From Chloroflexota bacterium (GTDB lineage Bacteria; Chloroflexota; Chloroflexia; JAMDCE01), in NCBI GenBank assembly GCA_023489135.1, contig JAMDCE010000559.1, positions 1 through 8,944 of the forward strand: a DNA stretch of 8,944 nucleotides, read 5' to 3'. This document shows, piece after piece, positions 5,451-8,944 of this stretch. How positions within the stretch are numbered: position 1 is the first letter of the stretch; each line of letters starts with the position of its first letter. The notes under the pieces were generated by a model. The model ran no database searches. It had not been told where the DNA came from and saw nothing but the letters and a program-made list of their open reading frames with translations. A program made the translations under genes and the position numbers.

Positions 5451-8400
5451 TTATGAGGAGCAGGACAAGGCCTTCTCATAGGCTAACCTCGTAGCCTGTT
5501 CCGGCCTCACGCCTAGTTCTTCGTGGAGGGCCGTCTCGCATAGACGGTACTGTTTGATTGCATCTCTTCTGCTGCCCGTCTTCGCATAGAGGTTGATGAG
5601 GGCGCGGTGTATTTCTTCGCGGCAGGTATCCAGGGAGAGGATTCGCTTGTAGCAGGCGAGAGCGGCATCGAAATCTCGCTTGCGTTCATAAAGGTCCGCA
5701 AGGCGTTCGAGGGCAGACAAGTATTGTTCTGCCAGCCGATCCCTATCGATCTGGCTCCACTCTTCCTGTGGGAGGTCGTGCATCAACTCACCTTTATAAA
5801 GCTGCGTCGCTTCCTCCAGTTTGGTGATCGCCCGGTCCGTGTCTGTCTCCAGAGACGCTGCTTGCAGCCCCAGCTCGAACAACTCGACGTCTACCGACCC
5901 GCCCTGGCCGGGCGAGAGGCGGTAGCGGCTGTCTCTGTAGAGCACGTAGCGGGACTGGGCCAGTTCTTCACGCTCAGGCTCCAGGACCTGGCGTAGATCG
6001 TGAACTGCCACATTCAATTGATTCAGCGCGGACTGCCAATCCGCTTCCGGCCAGAGCTTGTCTATCAAGACATCGCGGTGCACCCAACCGGCTTTCTGCA
6101 AGCCAAGATAGGCTAGAAGCGCCTTCGCCTTTTTTCGTTTCCAGGCGCTGGCGTCGATGAGCGTCTCGCCTCGCATCACGGTTACCTGTCCGAACAGGTT
6201 GATCCGCAATGCTTCGGCCGGATCCTGCTCGATCTTTCGCAGCGCATCCACCGCCGCGCTTCGCACTCGCTCGTCTTTCTCCCTCGCCAATTCTCGCAAG
6301 TGCATCGCCGCCCTCACCCCGCCCATTGCCATCAGGCAGTTGATCGCCTCCAGTCTGACGTCGATGTCGTGATGGGACAAGAGCGACAGGATGACCTGCA
6401 CGCCAACTGATCCCATCTTCATGAGCAGAACCCTTACAAATGTGATGGAGAGCTTCCAGGACAGGGCATCCCTCAGGAGATGCGAGGACATCTGTGGCTC
6501 AGTGACAAATGGAGCCACGTAGTTACTGGCGCTGGCCAGCTCAAGGCACTTCTGAAGATGGTATCGCTCGTCGTCGATCTCGCCTCGTGCCTCATGGACA
6601 GCTGCCAACCACCAGTGAGTACAGGTCAGGTTGAACTGGTCCTCGCACTTAGCGAAAGCCAGCCAGGACTCTGTGAGCGTCTGCAACGCGGACGGGAGAT
6701 TTCGGGCAGCCTCGACCATCCCCAAATGCCGCAAGACGAAGGCACGCAGCCACTGATCAGTCGCCTCTCCCATAGTTTGCAGCGCCCGGCGGGCCAGCCG
6801 TTCGGATTCGAGCAAGTCACCCTTGCGTCTGTAGTGGTTCGCCATGCCGACCAGAGTGAGGACTGAAACGCGACGATTCCCGTGCTGCTCGGCGATATCG
6901 TACCCCTGTCGAAATCGCTGCTCGATGATAGGATCGTTATTCGGGTCGATGCCGTCGAGTGCATTCCCTGTAATCAAGAAAGCTCGGGCCTCAAGGTCCT
7001 TGTTGTCGAGGTCATACGCCAGCTCCAGCGCTTTCTTCGCAACAGCGCACGCCCCAGCGTAATCGCCCAAGAACAAGAGACTGGCCGCCCTGCTATAGTA
7101 GCATTCGCCCAGATCCTGTTTGGCGTCAAGCTTGATCGCAAGTTGTTCTGCTCTCTCGAGTAAGCCCAGCGCCTCGGCGAATTCTCCTCGAGTGAAACGA
7201 ACGATCGCCCCTGGATTGATCAGCGTACGCATTTCTCCCATCTCATCGGCCTCTTCGACGTAGATGTGCAAGGCGCTGTGGTAAAACTCGAGGGCGGCAG
7301 CGCTGTTGCCGGCACAGATCGCGTCGTTCGCCAAACCGACGAGGATCGCCGCTCTTTCCAATCTGCTGGCATCGCCAAGATAGTCCAGTGCCCTCCGATG
7401 CAGGTTTTCGGCTTCGCCAGGCTCGGCCTGGGCCCATAGCAGCACATCACCTTTGCTACTGAGGGTCCGGCTGAGACCAAGGCTGTTGCCACTTCCCTGG
7501 TAGAGGCATTCGGCGGTGTCGTACCGCCTCAGGGCCTCATCGAATTTTCCTTGCGCCTCGGACACCTTTCCTGCCCATATCAGGAGATCGGGGAACATCC
7601 CAGTGACCTCTCTGGGAAGCTCGTTTATGAAGTAGGATAGGGAGTCGAAACGGCGAGTACTGAAGAGCCTTTCCGATACCTTCGAAATTAGCGTCGCCGC
7701 TTTGGCGTAGTCCTCGGCGTGCAGACAATGCGTTATGGCCTGCTCGTCGTGACCACCATCCTCAAAGAACGCCGCCGCACGCTGATGGAGAGTTCGTTTC
7801 CGCGTGGCGTCGAGCGAAAGCTGCTCCTGAAGAAAGGCCTGAAAGAGGTGGTGAAAACGATACCCCTCGTCGTCCAGCCGGAGGAGTAGCATACCCTTTC
7901 TCTCGAGGTTAGAGAGAATCTTAGCCGTATCCGACCTTCCAAGCACAGCGTCGCAAACGCGGGCATTAAGACGGGAGAATATCGATGAGTCAACCAACAA
8001 AGCCTGAATAGCAAGCGGCAGCTTCTTCAGCACCTCTTCCGCGAAGTAGCTGAGCATTGTATCCTTCGAGGCAGCAAATACGGCATCGAGTCCTGTCTTC
8101 GGTGCGCTTCCCCGAAGCAATTGCCCAATCAGTTGCAGGCCGATGGCCCAGCTCTCCGTGTGATCCAGGATGGCTGCCAATGACGCCGAATCGAGATGGC
8201 GATCAAAGGCGTGCATGAAAAGTTCTGCCACCTCCTCCTCGGTAAACCTCAGGTCTTCCTCTCTTACATTCAGGACCTGTCCGCTGGCTTGTAAGCGTGC
8301 TAGGCACGGGAAGTACGGATAAGTGCGGCTCGCGATGGCCAAGTGCACATTCGCTGGTAGATAGGAGAGCAAATAGTCCACGACGTAATTGACGGCCCTA

Positions 8401-8858
8401 CTTTGCTCTACTACGTGGTAGTCGTCGAGAACGATGAAAATGTGCTCTTTAGCCTTTTCGACAAGCTCGTTCACGAGCGAGCTGAGGATAACGTCTACTT
8501 CCTTCTCAAGCCGCTGGGAACTTTCCCACCAGGTCTGTCCGAATCCATCGTAATGCCTGGCGATTCCGGCTATAAGGTGGGAGAGAAAGACGGGCAGATC
8601 GCGATCCATACGTCCCAGGCTGTACCAGACGACTGGATAGCCTACGTCGGGAAGTTTGACGAGCAGCGTCGTCTTCCCATTGCCGGGCCCAGCGCAAACG
8701 AGTGACAGACGATAGTTCCGGACACTTTGGAGCGTGGCGGCGAGCCTTGGGCGCAGTAACACACGAGCCGAGGTTACAGGTAGTGACAGTTTGGTTGCCA
8801 CAACCGGAATTTGCGAGTACATTCCATTTCCAATCAAGGAACTTCGCATTGCTGACAT
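5451..8858 (-). CDS. MalT-like STAND ATPase regulator with TPR/HEAT repeats and C-terminal BTAD (SARP-like) domain
   Basis: A 1135-residue cytoplasmic signal-integrating transcription regulator. The N-terminus (17-40) resembles the MalT family. Walker A is GPGNGKTT (57-64), Walker B is IFIVLDD (140-146), and an LAIASRT sensor-like strand follows near residue 175. A winged-helix linker follows, then a long helical TPR array (roughly 350-800) that usually binds the inducer. Residues 813-883 look like HEAT repeats (for example DIDVRLEAINCLMAMGG and ERVRSAAVDALRKI). Residues 884-985 form an OmpR-type winged helix (starts LRINLFGQVTV; LLAYLGL; LIDKLWP; ALNQLNVAVHDLR). The last 150 residues are a BTAD all-helical domain ending with the typical ELGVRPEQATRLAYE. 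ATG 8858 has only GAGG directly in front; Met4 (8849) would have that GAGG at better spacing. Ligand and target genes are unknown. It could act on the neighbouring operon or on itself through the dyad at 8881-8906. Confidence 0.85.
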   Translation of the reverse strand: MSAMRSSLIGNGMYSQIPVVATKLSLPVTSARVLLRPRLAATLQSVRNYRLSLVCAGPGNGKTTLLVKLPDVGYPVVWYSLGRMDRDLPVFLSHLIAGIARHYDGFGQTWWESSQRLEKEVDVILSSLVNELVEKAKEHIFIVLDDYHVVEQSRAVNYVVDYLLSYLPANVHLAIASRTYPYFPCLARLQASGQVLNVREEDLRFTEEEVAELFMHAFDRHLDSASLAAILDHTESWAIGLQLIGQLLRGSAPKTGLDAVFAASKDTMLSYFAEEVLKKLPLAIQALLVDSSIFSRLNARVCDAVLGRSDTAKILSNLERKGMLLLRLDDEGYRFHHLFQAFLQEQLSLDATRKRTLHQRAAAFFEDGGHDEQAITHCLHAEDYAKAATLISKVSERLFSTRRFDSLSYFINELPREVTGMFPDLLIWAGKVSEAQGKFDEALRRYDTAECLYQGSGNSLGLSRTLSSKGDVLLWAQAEPGEAENLHRRALDYLGDASRLERAAILVGLANDAICAGNSAAALEFYHSALHIYVEEADEMGEMRTLINPGAIVRFTRGEFAEALGLLERAEQLAIKLDAKQDLGECYYSRAASLLFLGDYAGACAVAKKALELAYDLDNKDLEARAFLITGNALDGIDPNNDPIIEQRFRQGYDIAEQHGNRRVSVLTLVGMANHYRRKGDLLESERLARRALQTMGEATDQWLRAFVLRHLGMVEAARNLPSALQTLTESWLAFAKCEDQFNLTCTHWWLAAVHEARGEIDDERYHLQKCLELASASNYVAPFVTEPQMSSHLLRDALSWKLSITFVRVLLMKMGSVGVQVILSLLSHHDIDVRLEAINCLMAMGGVRAAMHLRELAREKDERVRSAAVDALRKIEQDPAEALRINLFGQVTVMRGETLIDASAWKRKKAKALLAYLGLQKAGWVHRDVLIDKLWPEADWQSALNQLNVAVHDLRQVLEPEREELAQSRYVLYRDSRYRLSPGQGGSVDVELFELGLQAASLETDTDRAITKLEEATQLYKGELMHDLPQEEWSQIDRDRLAEQYLSALERLADLYERKRDFDAALACYKRILSLDTCREEIHRALINLYAKTGSRRDAIKQYRLCETALHEELGVRPEQATRLAYEKALSCSS

Positions 8859-8880
8859 CCTCGATCCCAGATAGAGAACG

Positions 8881-8906
8881 ATGGGTCAACAAGTTGGTTG
8901 GCCCAT
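8881..8906. promoter_or_regulatory. 26-bp imperfect dyad upstream of the BTAD regulator gene
   Basis: Two 10-bp arms, ATGGGTCAAC (8881-8890) and GTTGGCCCAT (8897-8904 plus 8905-8906), are complementary at 9 of 10 positions around a 6-bp spacer. The element lies 23-48 bp before the ATG at 8858, where an operator or a leader hairpin would sit. A self-complementary TTGCGCAA follows at 8909-8916. No clear -35/-10 pair was found. Its role as a regulator-binding site or 5'-leader stem is inferred from position only. Confidence 0.45.
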
Positions 8907-8944
8907 AATTGCGCAAGTTCGGCTGGTTATCTCTCAAGTAGCTG

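Noticed and set aside
8506..8937. 143-codon minus-strand frame overlapping the start of the BTAD regulator
   Set aside because: It is a shadow of the regulator gene in another frame. The translation is low-complexity and Arg/Ser-rich, without recognisable motifs, and the true frame carries Walker A and B.

Overview
All genes in this window lie on the minus strand, so transcription runs from high to low coordinates. The window suggests an anaerobic bacterium. It carries an oxygen-sensitive type of 2-oxoacid:ferredoxin oxidoreductase with a dedicated 2x[4Fe-4S] ferredoxin subunit, beside genes of the phenylacetate-CoA ligase (PaaK) family. The giant MalT-like/BTAD regulator and the balanced base composition fit an anaerobic Chloroflexota (for example a Dehalococcoidia-like lineage). 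Actinobacteria or Desulfobacterota cannot be excluded from sequence alone.

Layout in order of transcription: (1) 8858-5451, a 1135-residue STAND-type ATPase regulator with TPRs, a HEAT-like segment, and a C-terminal winged helix plus BTAD (SARP-like) domain; a 26-bp dyad lies just upstream. (2) 5291-4965, a small single-domain cupin. (3) 4811-4176, a TetR-family repressor with a perfect TAACG-TT-CGTTA dyad upstream. (4) 4186-2807, a PaaK-like protein whose start overlaps the repressor gene by 11 bp and whose adenylation motifs are eroded. (5) 2739-1315, a PaaK-like acyl/aryl-CoA ligase with intact motifs. (6) 1295-606, gamma subunit, (7) 493-119, delta (ferredoxin) subunit, and (8) 102 to beyond the window edge, the first 34 residues of the alpha subunit of a 2-oxoacid:ferredoxin oxidoreductase. 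The gamma-delta-alpha order is that of multi-subunit pyruvate (porCDAB) and phenylglyoxylate (padEFGHI) oxidoreductases. The TPP-binding beta subunit is expected downstream, outside the window.

Genes 3 to 8 look like one TetR-controlled operon for a carboxylic acid or aromatic acid. The ligase would activate an acid to its CoA thioester. The oxidoreductase would interconvert a 2-oxoacid with an acyl-CoA and CO2, exchanging electrons with ferredoxin. The substrate is not determined. Phenylacetate/phenylglyoxylate is a reasonable guess by analogy with the pad cluster, but two details argue for something less standard: an apparently inactive second ligase, and a proline in place of the conserved substrate-site threonine of the alpha subunit (YPIPPSS). 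Several starts here are best placed downstream of the longest reading frame, using ribosome-binding sites. No rRNA, tRNA, mobile element, CRISPR array or convincing terminator was seen, and no gene-free stretch exceeds 160 bp.
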